A stretch of DNA of 64,000 bases from Streptomyces sp. col6 (lineage in GTDB: Bacteria; Actinomycetota; Actinomycetes; Streptomycetales; Streptomycetaceae): contig NZ_RDBL01000010.1 of assembly GCF_008042035.1 (NCBI RefSeq), positions 1 through 64,000 of the forward strand, in the 5' to 3' direction. The translations under genes were made by a program, and so were the position numbers. Positions 17,267 to 28,909 of the stretch are shown piece by piece (position 1 is the first letter of the stretch; each line of letters begins with the position of its first letter). The notes beneath the pieces were generated by a model. The model made no database searches, was not told the origin of the DNA, and was given only the letters and a program-made list of their open reading frames with translations.

Positions 17267-18046
17267 ATGCAATCACGCAGAACATCCCGCCGGTTCCGCA
17301 GGTACAGCTGGCTACTCGCCCCGCTCGCCACCCTGGCCCTGATCCTGAACCCGCTGTCCAGCCCCGCGTACGCCGCCGGCGGCAGCTTCACCGACAACTT
17401 CGACTCCTACAACACCGGCCTCTGGAGCAAGTCCGACGGCTGGTCCAACGGAGGCATGTTCAACGCCGGCTGGCGTGCCGACCACACCTGGTTCAACGGC
17501 GGCGTCATGGGCCAGAACCTCGACACCGCGAGCTGCCCCTCCGGCTGCTCGGGCAAGCCCTACGCCTCCGGCGAGTACCGCACCAACGACCTGTACTCGT
17601 ACGGCCGTTTCGAGGCACGACTCCAGGCGGTCAAGAGCTCGGGCACCGTGACCGGGTTCTTCACCTACACCGGACCGAGCGACGGTCAGCCCTGGGACGA
17701 GATCGACGTCGAGATCCTCGGCAAGAACACCACCCAGATGCAGACCAACTACTTCACCAACGGCGTCGGCGGCCACGAGACCCTGATCAACCTCGGCTTC
17801 GACGCCTCCGCCGGCTACCACGACTACGCCATCGAATGGTGGAACCAGGGCACCATCAACTGGTTCGTGGACGGCAAGCTCGTCCACCAGGAGAACGGTT
17901 CGCGTGGCCCGCTCCCGACCCGCCCGATGCGCATCATGGCCAACCTGTGGCCCGCCACCGGGGTCGACAGCTGGACCGGCCCGTTCACCTATCCGGGCGC
18001 TCCGCTGACCGCCCGCTACGACTGGGTCAAGTACACCAAGTACTGA
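17267..18046 (+). CDS. Secreted GH16 beta-1,3-1,4-glucanase (lichenase-like)
   Basis: A 259-aa secreted glycoside hydrolase of family 16. An Arg-rich N-terminus and hydrophobic segment ending in AYA form a signal peptide of about 36 residues. The catalytic ExDxxE signature is present in WDEIDVEILG (nucleophile and acid/base Glu), as are EYRTNDLYSYGRFEARLQA and the closing YDWVKYTKY typical of bacterial lichenases. It is a single domain without a binding module. ATG 17267 has AAGGAGG six bases upstream. Together with GH6 and GH1 it completes mixed-linkage beta-glucan breakdown: secreted cleavage, oligosaccharide import, intracellular hydrolysis. Confidence 0.92.
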   Translation: MQSRRTSRRFRRYSWLLAPLATLALILNPLSSPAYAAGGSFTDNFDSYNTGLWSKSDGWSNGGMFNAGWRADHTWFNGGVMGQNLDTASCPSGCSGKPYASGEYRTNDLYSYGRFEARLQAVKSSGTVTGFFTYTGPSDGQPWDEIDVEILGKNTTQMQTNYFTNGVGGHETLINLGFDASAGYHDYAIEWWNQGTINWFVDGKLVHQENGSRGPLPTRPMRIMANLWPATGVDSWTGPFTYPGAPLTARYDWVKYTKY

Positions 18047-18064
18047 GTCCGGGGTGCATGAGGT

Positions 18065-18101
18065 GAGGCCGGCACGGGATGTGATGTCCTGTGCCGGCCT
18101 C
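18065..18101. terminator. Bidirectional terminator after GH16
   Basis: A perfect 11-bp stem (GAGGCCGGCAC with its complement at 18091-18101) extends by four more pairs, one of them G-T, around a 7-base loop. It lies between the convergent GH16 and hydrolase genes. Confidence 0.78.
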
Positions 18102-18110
18102 GCTGCCGGC

Positions 18111-19133
18111 TCACCGGCGGTGCCGGGCCGACGGACTCCGTGTCCCGGCGGCCGGCAGCCCGGCGAGCGTGTCCAGGGCGTCCGCGACCGGGGTGGGGTC
18201 CAGAGGGCCGACGTGTGACGCCCCGGGGAAATCGTGTACGCGGAAGCGGTTGCCGGGTGTGGACGCGTCGGCTTCCGCGATCATCCGGTCCTGGAGCGCG
18301 GTGGCGATCGTACGGTCCCTGCCGAAGCGCAGATATGTGCGGGGAACGCGTCCCCAGTGGCCGGCCCGGCCGACCGCCCGGCCCGCATAGGCGGCGACGG
18401 GCTCGTCGGTCTGCATACCGGCCAGGATCCGGCGGAAGCCGGCGTCGGGGTGGTCCGCGCAGATCATCTCCTTCAGGAGGGCCAGCTCACCGCTGACACC
18501 CGTACGGAAGTTCAGCCGCAGTACCCCGAGCCGGTCCGGGTCGCCCACCGTCAGTTCCACCGGGCTGACGGCGTCCGCGTTCTCGGGTGCCGCCGTGCAG
18601 GCGTCCGCCGTGGGCAGGACGCGGCTGGGACAGAAGGCCGCCATATAGCAGATGTGGTGAAGCAGGTGCGGAACGGCATCGGCGACACGGCTGACCGACA
18701 CGCCTCCCAGGCTGTGCCCGACCAGCACCACCGGGCCGTTGCGCGCGGCCTGCCGCACGACGCCCGTGACGCGCGCCTCGTAGTCGTCCAGACCGAGGCC
18801 CTTCAGCGGGGAGGGCTCGACCGCCATCGCCGCGAGGTCCTGCCGCTGGTACGACTCCGCCACGAAAGCCTCCGCGCCGTGCAGTGGCTGGTCCACCATG
18901 ACGACGCGGTGGCCGCGCAGCGCCAATTCCCGCGCGATCGGCATCCAGAACGCGCCGGCGCTGTGGGTGCCGTGCACCAGCACGTAGGTCACGGGTCCGC
19001 CGCGCGGGGCCGACGCGGCCGGCGAGGTTCCGAGGCCGGTGGCCAGCGCCACGCCCCCTACCGTGAGTCCCAGCCCACGCAGTGCCGTCCGCCGGGTGGC
19101 GCCTTGTCGTTCTTCGTTCGTGTGATGCGTCAT
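18111..19133 (-). CDS. Tat-exported alpha/beta-hydrolase
   Basis: A 340-aa alpha/beta-hydrolase. The N-terminus ATRRTALRGLGLTVGG followed by a hydrophobic stretch and SPAASAP is a Tat signal, so the enzyme should be exported folded. The fold marks are VLVHGTHSAGAFW (oxyanion loop), the nucleophile elbow GHSLGG, and ASHVGPLDP for the catalytic His near the C-terminus. It resembles esterases of the salicylate-esterase/MES-like group often annotated as alpha/beta-fold hydrolases; the substrate is unknown. ATG 19133 starts right before the signal peptide, with only a weak ribosome site. An in-frame GTG/ATG 16 codons upstream lacks support. Confidence 0.8.
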   Translation of the reverse strand: MTHHTNEERQGATRRTALRGLGLTVGGVALATGLGTSPAASAPRGGPVTYVLVHGTHSAGAFWMPIARELALRGHRVVMVDQPLHGAEAFVAESYQRQDLAAMAVEPSPLKGLGLDDYEARVTGVVRQAARNGPVVLVGHSLGGVSVSRVADAVPHLLHHICYMAAFCPSRVLPTADACTAAPENADAVSPVELTVGDPDRLGVLRLNFRTGVSGELALLKEMICADHPDAGFRRILAGMQTDEPVAAYAGRAVGRAGHWGRVPRTYLRFGRDRTIATALQDRMIAEADASTPGNRFRVHDFPGASHVGPLDPTPVADALDTLAGLPAAGTRSPSARHRR

Positions 19134-19349
19134 GAACACCACGCTATGAAGGGCCTGTTCGGCCCACCAGCGGTTCAGCACCCCAGCGGGGGTGGACCCA
19201 GAACCACCCTGAACCTCCGGCGGCGGAACGAAGCCGAGCGGACCATGACCGGCCGGTTCACCGACGATGCGGAGGCCGCGTTCCGCATCGGCGGGATCGC
19301 GGACGCGGAGGACCCGTCCCTGGTCGCCGCGGGGCCCCGGCCGGGCGCC

Positions 19350-19985
19350 TCATCCGGTGACGATGCCCATGACGAGGTTGATGACCGTGGCCAGGATGCT
19401 CGCCCCGAAGACGTAGGACAGCAGGCAGTGCCGCAGCACGATGGCGCGCAACCGCGCTGTGGAGACGTTGGTGTCGGAGACCTGGTAGGTCATGCCCAGG
19501 TTGTAGCTGAAGTAGAAGAAGTCGCTGTAGCGCGGTGACTGCCGCGTGTTGAAGTCGATGCCGCCGCCCGGCTCCGCGTAGTAGAGGTACGCGTAGCGGG
19601 TGGCGTACATCAGATGGAGCGCGGCCCAGGCCATGAAGACGCCGCACAGCGCCGTCGCGGCTCCCGCGTGGCTCAGGCCGGAGTCGCCGACCAGGAGCAG
19701 CAGCACGATGGCGACCAGGCCACCGAGCGCCGCCGCCACGACGGCCACTTCCTCCAGGACCGGCCGGAACTCCTCACGTCCGGCGTTGCGCCGGGTGGCG
19801 GCGGCGTCCATCGGCCACAGGACCAGCCAGCCCGCCACGACGAACAGCGTCAGCGCGGTGGCGATCCCGGCGAGGGCGCCCAGCGGCACGCCCGAGGCCA
19901 CGGCGACGCCCGCCCCGACGCCCGCGCCGACCACCGCGGCGCAACTGAGACGGGGAACGGCGGAGAGCAACGGCTGACGGTTCAC
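19350..19985 (-). CDS. DUF1345 membrane protein
   Basis: A 211-aa integral membrane protein with about five hydrophobic segments ([50 protein letters not shown], a helix near [17 protein letters not shown], and [18 protein letters not shown]). The signature [22 protein letters not shown] is characteristic of DUF1345. Function is unknown. GTG 19985 is the most plausible start, just before the first helix, although its ribosome site is poor. It is divergent from the Dyp peroxidase gene, with 261 bases between the starts. Confidence 0.75.
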   Translation of the reverse strand: MNRQPLLSAVPRLSCAAVVGAGVGAGVAVASGVPLGALAGIATALTLFVVAGWLVLWPMDAAATRRNAGREEFRPVLEEVAVVAAALGGLVAIVLLLLVGDSGLSHAGAATALCGVFMAWAALHLMYATRYAYLYYAEPGGGIDFNTRQSPRYSDFFYFSYNLGMTYQVSDTNVSTARLRAIVLRHCLLSYVFGASILATVINLVMGIVTG

Positions 19986-20246
19986 GACCTCGTCCCAGCC
20001 CTCGTGGAGGCACGGCCCGGCGCCGCCCCTGACGTCAGACTTCAGGAGACAGGGCGGCGGAGAGGCCTGCAAGCCGACTGCGCCGAACGGGACGCCACGG
20101 CCTCCGTACTCCGGGCGGGCCGCCGGCCGCCCGGGGCGCGGTGCCGTCCGGGGTGTCGGGCCCCGCGCGGCCCGGCCGCCTGCCGCAGGATGGGCGTCGG
20201 GCGGGCGATCGCCTGTTCCCATGAAGCCCGGAAGGACCGAAGCCCC

Positions 20247-21176
20247 GTGCCCGAGTCGCAGCCCGTCGTTGTTCCGCCGGCCAGAGCCACCGTCTTCCTC
20301 GTCGCCACCGTCGAGCCGGGCGGTGAGCAGACGGTCCGGGGCGTACTGGAGGACGTGTCGGCTCTGCGGCGCTCGGTCGCGTTCCGGTCTCCCGGTGATG
20401 AGCTGACCTGCGTCGTGGGCATCGGCTCGCAGGCCTGGGACCGGTTGTTCAGCGGTCCCAGGCCGCGCGATCTGCATGAGTTCTTCGAGCTGAACGGTGA
20501 GAAGCACCGGGCGCCCGCCACCCCCGGCGATCTGCTCATCCATATCCGTGCCGAGCGTGCGGACCTCTGTTTCGAGCTGGCCCGGCTGTTCATGGACCGG
20601 CTGCGAGGCCAGGTGTCCGTGGTCGACGAAGTGCATGCCTTCAAATACTTCGACGAGCGCGATCTCCTCGGTTTCGTCGACGGCAGCGAGAACCCGGAGG
20701 GCCGCCTCGCCGCCGAGGCGGTGTTCGTCGGGGACGAGGACCCCGAATTCCGGGGCGGCAGCTACGTGACGATCCAGAAATACCTGCACGACCTCACCGC
20801 GTGGAACCGCCTCCCCACCGGCGAACAGGAAAAGGCCATCGGCCGCACCAAGGCGGACAACGTGGAATTCCCCGACGACCTCAAACCCGAGGACGCGCAC
20901 ATCGCGCTCAACACCATCACCGACGAGGACGGAACCGAGCGCAAGATCGTCCGCGAGAACATGGCGTTCGGCACGGTGGGAGAGGGGGAATTCGGCACCT
21001 TCTTCATCGGGTACGCACGGACCCCGGACGTGACGGAGCACATGCTCCGCAACATGTTCCTCGGTACGCGCCCCGGCCTGCACGACCGGATCCTCGACTT
21101 CTCGACCGCCGTCACGGGGTGCCTCTTCCACGTCCCGACCGCCGACTTCCTGGACGACCTGCCGCCGGCCCCGTAG
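20247..21176 (+). CDS. Dye-decolorizing heme peroxidase (Dyp, class P/B)
   Basis: A 309-aa heme peroxidase predicted to oxidise phenolic or dye-like substrates with H2O2. The defining GxxDG motif is present in [13 protein letters not shown], where the Asp is the distal catalytic residue. TEHMLRNMF supplies a candidate region for heme contacts near the C-terminus. No Tat signal is visible, which fits the cytosolic class P (YfeX/DypB-like) group of about 310 aa. GTG 20247 is chosen because GGAAGGA lies at 20230-20236 and the fold begins at once. The C-terminus [10 protein letters not shown] does not look like an encapsulin-targeting peptide, and no encapsulin gene is nearby. Confidence 0.87.
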   Translation: MPESQPVVVPPARATVFLVATVEPGGEQTVRGVLEDVSALRRSVAFRSPGDELTCVVGIGSQAWDRLFSGPRPRDLHEFFELNGEKHRAPATPGDLLIHIRAERADLCFELARLFMDRLRGQVSVVDEVHAFKYFDERDLLGFVDGSENPEGRLAAEAVFVGDEDPEFRGGSYVTIQKYLHDLTAWNRLPTGEQEKAIGRTKADNVEFPDDLKPEDAHIALNTITDEDGTERKIVRENMAFGTVGEGEFGTFFIGYARTPDVTEHMLRNMFLGTRPGLHDRILDFSTAVTGCLFHVPTADFLDDLPPAP

Positions 21177-21255
21177 GCGTCACCTCTCCGAGCGCGGTTG
21201 CGAGTGCCGGGGCGCCGCGTTTGGCTGGTAGGAAACGCCGCGCATTGGAGTCGCC

Positions 21256-23781
<2,526 letters not shown>

Positions 23782-23821
23782 CCCGCCGGTCCACCGCCGG
23801 CGTCGCACACACGGAGGAACC

Positions 23822-23998
23822 ATGAGCCACCACAAGTCCAACCGCAAGGTCGAAGGGGACCCGGACCGCGACCACGGCCGCGGCATGCCGAGGCGCCCCG
23901 ACGAGGAAGAGCTCCAGGAGATGACGGAGGAGGACCGGCGGGACGTCGGTCTGCCCACCGGCACCGAGCGCCGACGGGACGAGGACGACACTCTGTGA
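23822..23998 (+). CDS. 58-aa hydrophilic protein coupled to the molybdoenzyme gene
   Basis: The frame begins MSHHKSNRKVEGDPDRDHG and ends RRRDEDDTL. ATG 23822 has a good GGAGGA six bases upstream. Its TGA (23996-23998) overlaps the GTG start of the next gene in the sequence GTGA, so translation of the two is coupled. The protein is almost entirely charged and lacks cysteines, membrane segments or a recognisable fold, so it is probably intrinsically disordered. Its position 40 bases after the Clp gene and overlapping the oxidoreductase implies a three-gene operon. Function unknown; it could be a stress-related or chaperone-like accessory. Confidence 0.7.
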   Translation: MSHHKSNRKVEGDPDRDHGRGMPRRPDEEELQEMTEEDRRDVGLPTGTERRRDEDDTL

Positions 23999-26307
23999 AC
24001 GTCCCCGAGGAGGACCCGGGCGCGCTGGAGCCCCGTATCGGCCCCGCCCCCGGGGGGAAACCCGAGTCCCGCCCGTACCACCACCCCGCGGCGGGCTGGG
24101 GCGCGGCCAAGAGCGTGACCAAGTTCCTGGTGCGGGAACGCGAACTGGTCGACGGCCCGCGCGCGATCGTCAGGATGAACCACGAGAACGGCGGCTTCGA
24201 CTGCCCCGGCTGCGCGTGGCCGGACGACCTCAAGGGCCTCAAGCTCGACATCTGCGAGAACGGCATCAAACACGTGACGTGGGAGATGACGCGCAAGCGG
24301 GTCGGCCGGGAGTTCTTCGCCGAGCACTCGGTGAGCGAGCTGTCCCGGTGGAGCGACTTCGAGCTGGAGGACCAGGGGCGCCTGACCGAGCCGATGGTGT
24401 ACGACCCCGAGTCGGACCACTACGAGCCGATCAGCTGGAAGGACGCCTTCGCACTGGTGGGCCGCACCCTGAGGGAGCTGGACAGCCCGCACCAGGCGTC
24501 GTTCTACACCTCGGGCCGGCTCGGCAACGAAGCCACGTTCCTCTACCAGATGTGGGCCCGCGAGCTGGGCACGAACAACCTGCCCGACTGCTCCAACATG
24601 TGCCACGAAGCCAGCGGACGCGCCCTGCAGGCCGCCCTCGGCACCGGCAAGGGCACCTGCGACCTCAAGGACTGGGAGAGCGCGGACGCCCTCTTCATCA
24701 TGGGCGTCAACGCCGCCTCCAACGCTCCCCGGATGCTGACGGCCCTCGCCGAGGCCTGCCACCGCGGTGCGCAGGTCGTCCACGTCAACCCGCTCGTCGA
24801 GGCCGCCGCGACCCGCACGATCATCCCGCACGACGTCATGGACATGGCGTTGTTCAAGTCGACGCCGACCAGCACCCTGAACCTCCAGGTGCGCATCGGC
24901 GGGGACATGGCCTTCCTGCGGGGGATCGCCAAGGCGGTCCTGAAGGAGGCCGAGACGGACCCGAAGGCCCTGGACGCGGAGTTCATCGACCGCTACACGG
25001 AGGGCTTCGAGGCCTACCGCGCGGTGTGCGAGGAGACCACCTGGGACGAGATCGAGCACCAGGCCGGCCTGAGCCGCGACGCCATCCTCAAGGCGGCGCG
25101 CGTGTACAGCGAGGCCGACCGCAGCATCATCAGCTGGTGCCTGGGCATCACCCAGCACGACCACGGCGTCGACACGATCCGCGAGATCGTCAACGTCCTT
25201 CTGCTGCGCGGCAATCTGGGCCGCGAGGGAGCGGGCCCCTCGCCCGTGCGCGGGCACAGCAACGTGCAGGGCAACCGCACCTGCGGGATCGACCACCGGC
25301 CGCCCCCGGAGTTCCTGGACCGCCTGGCCGACGCCTGCGGGATCGAGCCGCCGCGCGAACACGGCCTGGACACGGTGGGCACGATCCGGGCGATGCACCA
25401 GGGCGACGTGAAGGTGTTCGTCGGCATGGGCGGCAACTTCGCCCTGGCCGCGCCCGACACCGCGTACACCTACGAGGCGCTGCGCACCTGCGAGCTGACC
25501 GTTCAGGTGAGCACCAAACTCAACCGCAGCCACCTCGTCCACGGCCGCAAGGCGCTCATCCTGCCGTGCCTGGGCCGCACCGAGAAGGACCACCAGCGCG
25601 GTGGTCTCCAGTCCACCTCGGTCGAGGACTCGATGAGCATGGTGCACCTGTCCGTCGGGATGAAGCGTCCGGCGTCCCGGCACCTGCTGTCCGAGCCGGC
25701 CATCATCGCGGGGATGGCCCGCGCCACGCTGCCCGGCAGCGACACCCCGTGGGAGTGGTACGTCGAGGACTACGACCGCATCCGCGACTCCATGGCCCAG
25801 GTCATCGAGGGGTTCGAGGACTGCAACCGCCGCGTACGCCTGCCCCTCGGCTTCCGTATCCGGCAGCCCGCCCGTGAGCTCGTCTTCCTGACCCCGTCCG
25901 GCCGCGCCGAGTTCTCCACCGCGCCCCTGCCGGACGTCGTCCCGGCGCCGGGCACGCTCTCCCTGGGCACGATGCGCTCGCACGACCAGTGGAACACCAC
26001 CATCTACTCCGACAACGACCGCTACCGCGGCATCAAGAACCTGCGCACTCTCGTCTTCATGAACAAGGACGACATGCGCGAGCGCGGCGTCGGGGATTTC
26101 GACCCCGTCGACATCACGAGCACCGCCAGGGACGGCAGCAGGCGGCGTGTGGAGCGGTACCTCGCGGTCCCGTACGACATCCCCCGGGGCTGCGCCGCCG
26201 GATACATGCCCGAGATGAACGTCCTCTGCGCGCTCGTCGACTACAGCACCCAGAGCGACCAGCCCCTGATGAAGCACGTGAAGGTGACCATCACACCGTC
26301 GGGCTGA
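23995..26307 (+). CDS. FdhF/YdeP-family molybdopterin oxidoreductase
   Basis: A 770-aa member of the molybdenum bis-MGD enzyme family, YdeP branch (formate-dehydrogenase H-like alpha subunit). Seen in the sequence are FDCPGCAWPDD near residue 65, NNLPDCSNMCHEASG near 200 in the region that usually provides the metal ligand, cofactor-binding segments VHVNPLVEAAATRT and GNLGREGAGPSPVRGHSNVQGNRT, and a C-terminal MopB-CT domain (SDNDRYRGIKNLR through VDITSTARDGS). The N-terminal four-cysteine Fe-S motif of classical FdhF is absent. YdeP of enterobacteria is linked to acid resistance; the true substrate is not known. No FdhD or electron-transfer subunit is adjacent. Confidence 0.87.
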   Translation: MNVPEEDPGALEPRIGPAPGGKPESRPYHHPAAGWGAAKSVTKFLVRERELVDGPRAIVRMNHENGGFDCPGCAWPDDLKGLKLDICENGIKHVTWEMTRKRVGREFFAEHSVSELSRWSDFELEDQGRLTEPMVYDPESDHYEPISWKDAFALVGRTLRELDSPHQASFYTSGRLGNEATFLYQMWARELGTNNLPDCSNMCHEASGRALQAALGTGKGTCDLKDWESADALFIMGVNAASNAPRMLTALAEACHRGAQVVHVNPLVEAAATRTIIPHDVMDMALFKSTPTSTLNLQVRIGGDMAFLRGIAKAVLKEAETDPKALDAEFIDRYTEGFEAYRAVCEETTWDEIEHQAGLSRDAILKAARVYSEADRSIISWCLGITQHDHGVDTIREIVNVLLLRGNLGREGAGPSPVRGHSNVQGNRTCGIDHRPPPEFLDRLADACGIEPPREHGLDTVGTIRAMHQGDVKVFVGMGGNFALAAPDTAYTYEALRTCELTVQVSTKLNRSHLVHGRKALILPCLGRTEKDHQRGGLQSTSVEDSMSMVHLSVGMKRPASRHLLSEPAIIAGMARATLPGSDTPWEWYVEDYDRIRDSMAQVIEGFEDCNRRVRLPLGFRIRQPARELVFLTPSGRAEFSTAPLPDVVPAPGTLSLGTMRSHDQWNTTIYSDNDRYRGIKNLRTLVFMNKDDMRERGVGDFDPVDITSTARDGSRRRVERYLAVPYDIPRGCAAGYMPEMNVLCALVDYSTQSDQPLMKHVKVTITPSG

Positions 26308-26312
26308 GCGGT

Positions 26313-26348
26313 TCCCGCCCCGGTCCCGCCGGCGGGACCGGGGCGGGA
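26313..26348. terminator. 36-bp perfect palindrome terminator
   Basis: Two 18-base arms are perfect inverse complements with no spacer (left arm begins TCCCGCCCCGG), lying between the convergent oxidoreductase and response-regulator genes. As RNA this is a very stable bidirectional hairpin whose loop can only form by opening the central GCCGGC. Confidence 0.85.
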
Positions 26349-26359
26349 GGCCGGGCGGA

Positions 26360-27061
26360 TCAGCGCGGCTCCGGCCGGGGTGCGCGGGTGTAGCGGTGCT
26401 CGGGGCGGCCGGCATCGCCGTACCGCAGGGACAGTTCGAGTGAGCCGTTCTCCTGGAGGTGGCGCAGATAGCGCTGCGCCGTCGAGCGGCTGATGCCCGC
26501 GCGGGTCGCCACGTCCTGGGCGGACAGGGGGCGGTCGGCGCCGGCGATCACCTGGCGGATCAGCTCCACCGTGGGACCCGACCAGCCCTTGGGGGGCACG
26601 GAGGGCGTGATCGCCGGGGTGCGCACGGAGCCGAAGATGCGGTCGATCTGCTGCTGCCCCGGGGTCGTCCCCGCGCCGGCCGCCCGCAGGCTGCGCCGCA
26701 ACTCGGTGTAGCTGTTCAGCCGGGAGCGCAGGCCGTCCAGCGTGAACGGTTTGACGAGGTAGTGCAGCACGCCGTACCGCAGGGCCGCCTCGACGACCTC
26801 GACGTCCTGCGCGGCCGTCACCATGATCACGTCGCTGCGCAGGCCCTTCTGCCGCATGTGGCGTACGAGATCCAGGCCCGCCCGGTCGGGGAGGTAGTGG
26901 TCGAGCAGCAGCAGATCGACGTGGAGGGTCTCCAGCATCTGTAGGGCGTGCAGGGCGGTATGGGCCGTGCCGACGACGCGGAAACCCGCCGTCTTTTCCA
27001 CGTAGGCCTTGTTGATCGCCGCGACGTGGAAGTCGTCGTCGACCACCAGAACGTCAATCAC
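26360..27061 (-). CDS. CitB/DcuR-type response regulator
   Basis: A 233-aa two-component regulator. The receiver domain (residues 1-120) has the acidic pocket VVDDD, the phospho-acceptor Asp in LLLLDHYLPDRAG and the lysine of YLVKPFTLDGL. The C-terminal helix-turn-helix SAQDVATRAGISRSTAQRYLRHLQENG is the DcuR/CitB type. Its ATG overlaps the stop of the sensor kinase gene (ATGA). Such regulators activate uptake and metabolism of C4-dicarboxylates or citrate. The target here may be the divergent ABC importer at 28910. Confidence 0.92.
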   Translation of the reverse strand: MIDVLVVDDDFHVAAINKAYVEKTAGFRVVGTAHTALHALQMLETLHVDLLLLDHYLPDRAGLDLVRHMRQKGLRSDVIMVTAAQDVEVVEAALRYGVLHYLVKPFTLDGLRSRLNSYTELRRSLRAAGAGTTPGQQQIDRIFGSVRTPAITPSVPPKGWSGPTVELIRQVIAGADRPLSAQDVATRAGISRSTAQRYLRHLQENGSLELSLRYGDAGRPEHRYTRAPRPEPR

Positions 27062-28695
27062 GGTGCTTCTCCTGCCGGGACGGGCTGTTCAGGGGTCAGG
27101 GACCGTGCGGCGATGTCGGGGAACGTCACGGTGAACACGGCGCCGCCCCCGGCCCGCGCGGCGATGCGGGCGGTGCCGCCGTAGCGTTCGGCGAGGCTGC
27201 GCACCATGGCCAGACCGAGCCCGCGGCCGCGGTGGTGCGGGGATTCCTTGGTGCTCCAGCCCTCCTCGAAGACGGTCTCGCGCAGTTCCACGGGCACCCC
27301 CGGTCCGTTGTCGCTGACGCGGGTCACGACCGTGTCGGCCTCGACGAAGATCTCGACCTCGACCTCGGGACGCGCGCTGCCTCCCCCGACGACGTCGAGG
27401 GCGTTGTCGATGAGGTTGCCCAGCACGGTCACGACGTCCCGGGCGTCGATCAGCCGGCTCGGCAGCCGGCTGCGGTCCGAAAGCCGCAGGGTCACGCCGC
27501 GCTCGGCCGCGACGGCCGCCTTTCCGACCAGGAGGGCCGAGACCATGGGGACACGAACACGGTCCGCGAAGTTGTCCGCCGTCGCGCGCCGGGCGTGGGT
27601 GAGGCCGGCGACGTAGGAGCGTGCGCTGTCGGGCATGTCCAGGTCGAGGTAGCCGAGCACGGTGTGGAGGCGGTTGGCGTGCTCGTGGTCCTGGGCGCGC
27701 AGTGCGTCCAGCAGGCCCTTGGTGGAGTCGAGTTCGCGGCCGAGGAGTTCGACCTCCGTACGGTCCCGCAGGGTGACGACCGCGCCTCCGTCGGGGGTGG
27801 GCATCCTGTTGGCGATGAGCACCCGGTTCTCCCGGACGGTCAGCAGATCGCGGCCGGTGACGTGCCCCGTGAGGACGTCGCGGGAGCGGCCGGGCGGCAG
27901 CACCTCCTCCAGATCGCGGCCCTCCGCCTCGTCGCGGAGCGAGAGCAGCCGGGCGGCCTCGTCGTTCACCAGCCGTACGCGCTGATGCTCGTCGAGGGCG
28001 ATGACACCCTCCCGTACAGCGTGCAGCATCGCTTCCCGTTCCGACAGCAGCGCCGTGATGTCCCTGAGGGAGACGCCATGCGTGCGCTTGCGGAAGACAC
28101 CGGCCACGAACAGGGCGGCGCCCGCCCCCACCGCGAGCGCCGCACCCGCGTAGCGCAGCAGTCCGGGCAGGGCCGCCAGGAGTCGTTCCTGTACGCCGGA
28201 GTAGGCGATGCCGACCGACACCGCCCCGATCACGGTGCCCGCGCCGTCCCGCAGCGGGACCTTGGCCCGCGCCGACGTGCCGAGGGTGCCCCGGTCGATC
28301 TCCAGGATGACGTGGCCGTGCAGGGGAGTGGACGGGTCCGTCGACACCCGGTGGCCCACCTGCCGCACATCCGTGTGGGACCAGCGGATCCCGCGCGGAT
28401 CCATCACCACCACATACAGCGCGCCCGTCGCCTCCCGGGTGCGTTCGGCCTGCCGCTGCACCGGTCCCGCCGGGTCCGGTTCGCTCGACAGCAGGCCCGC
28501 GGCGATCTCCGGATCGGCCGCCGTGGTCTGCGCGATGGCCAGGGCCTGGTGCTCGGCCTGGTCGTCGAGCTGTGTGCGCAGCGGTTGCAGGAAGAGGCCG
28601 GTCAGCAACAGCAGGACGCCCGTGGTGATCAGCAACTGCGCGATCAGCACCTGGGCGAACACCTGCCTCGGCCAGCCGATGCGCAAGCGGGCCAC
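27058..28695 (-). CDS. CitA/DcuS-type sensor histidine kinase
   Basis: A 545-aa membrane sensor. A first membrane helix (QVFAQVLIAQLLITTGVLLLLTGLF) leads to an extracytoplasmic sCACHE/PAS domain (about residues 40-170) with ATGALYVVVMDPRGIRWSH. A second helix near 180-205 (YAGAALAVGAGAALFVAG) is followed by a cytoplasmic PAS (EGVIALDEHQRVRLVNDEAARLL), a SpoB/HisKA_4-type dimerisation helix with the likely phospho-His in DHEHANRLHTVLGY, and an ATPase domain with N box NLIDNALDVV, DNGPGV and GRGLGLAMV. GTG 28695 fits the ribosome site AGCAGG better than GTG 28704; the longer frame is unsupported. The extracellular domain suggests a small carboxylate ligand. Confidence 0.9.
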   Translation of the reverse strand: MARLRIGWPRQVFAQVLIAQLLITTGVLLLLTGLFLQPLRTQLDDQAEHQALAIAQTTAADPEIAAGLLSSEPDPAGPVQRQAERTREATGALYVVVMDPRGIRWSHTDVRQVGHRVSTDPSTPLHGHVILEIDRGTLGTSARAKVPLRDGAGTVIGAVSVGIAYSGVQERLLAALPGLLRYAGAALAVGAGAALFVAGVFRKRTHGVSLRDITALLSEREAMLHAVREGVIALDEHQRVRLVNDEAARLLSLRDEAEGRDLEEVLPPGRSRDVLTGHVTGRDLLTVRENRVLIANRMPTPDGGAVVTLRDRTEVELLGRELDSTKGLLDALRAQDHEHANRLHTVLGYLDLDMPDSARSYVAGLTHARRATADNFADRVRVPMVSALLVGKAAVAAERGVTLRLSDRSRLPSRLIDARDVVTVLGNLIDNALDVVGGGSARPEVEVEIFVEADTVVTRVSDNGPGVPVELRETVFEEGWSTKESPHHRGRGLGLAMVRSLAERYGGTARIAARAGGGAVFTVTFPDIAARSLTPEQPVPAGEAP

Positions 28696-28909
28696 GGGAG
28701 ACACCTGCTTTCGGGAACATGCCCGTGCGGCCGGGAGTTCCGCCGGGACCAGCGCACCGTAACCGCAGCCGATTCGGCCGGGGAAGGGCTTGGACGACAG
28801 TGCCCGTCCATGCGGTCGGCACAATGCGCAGAATTCCGCTTACGGGAAGAACCCGTGGTTGCGGGCCAAAACTTCCCGGCCCGCACGGCCCTTTCCTAAC
28901 GTCCCCGGC

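Noticed and set aside
19237-19400. Short plus-strand frame beginning MTGRFTDDAEAAFRIGG
   Set aside because: It looks mildly coding at first, but has no ribosome site, runs antisense into the DUF1345 gene and continues in low-complexity sequence. Could be a relic, but not supportable.
20247-21176. Dyp peroxidase as encapsulin cargo
   Set aside because: The C-terminus lacks a targeting-peptide-like sequence and no encapsulin gene is nearby.
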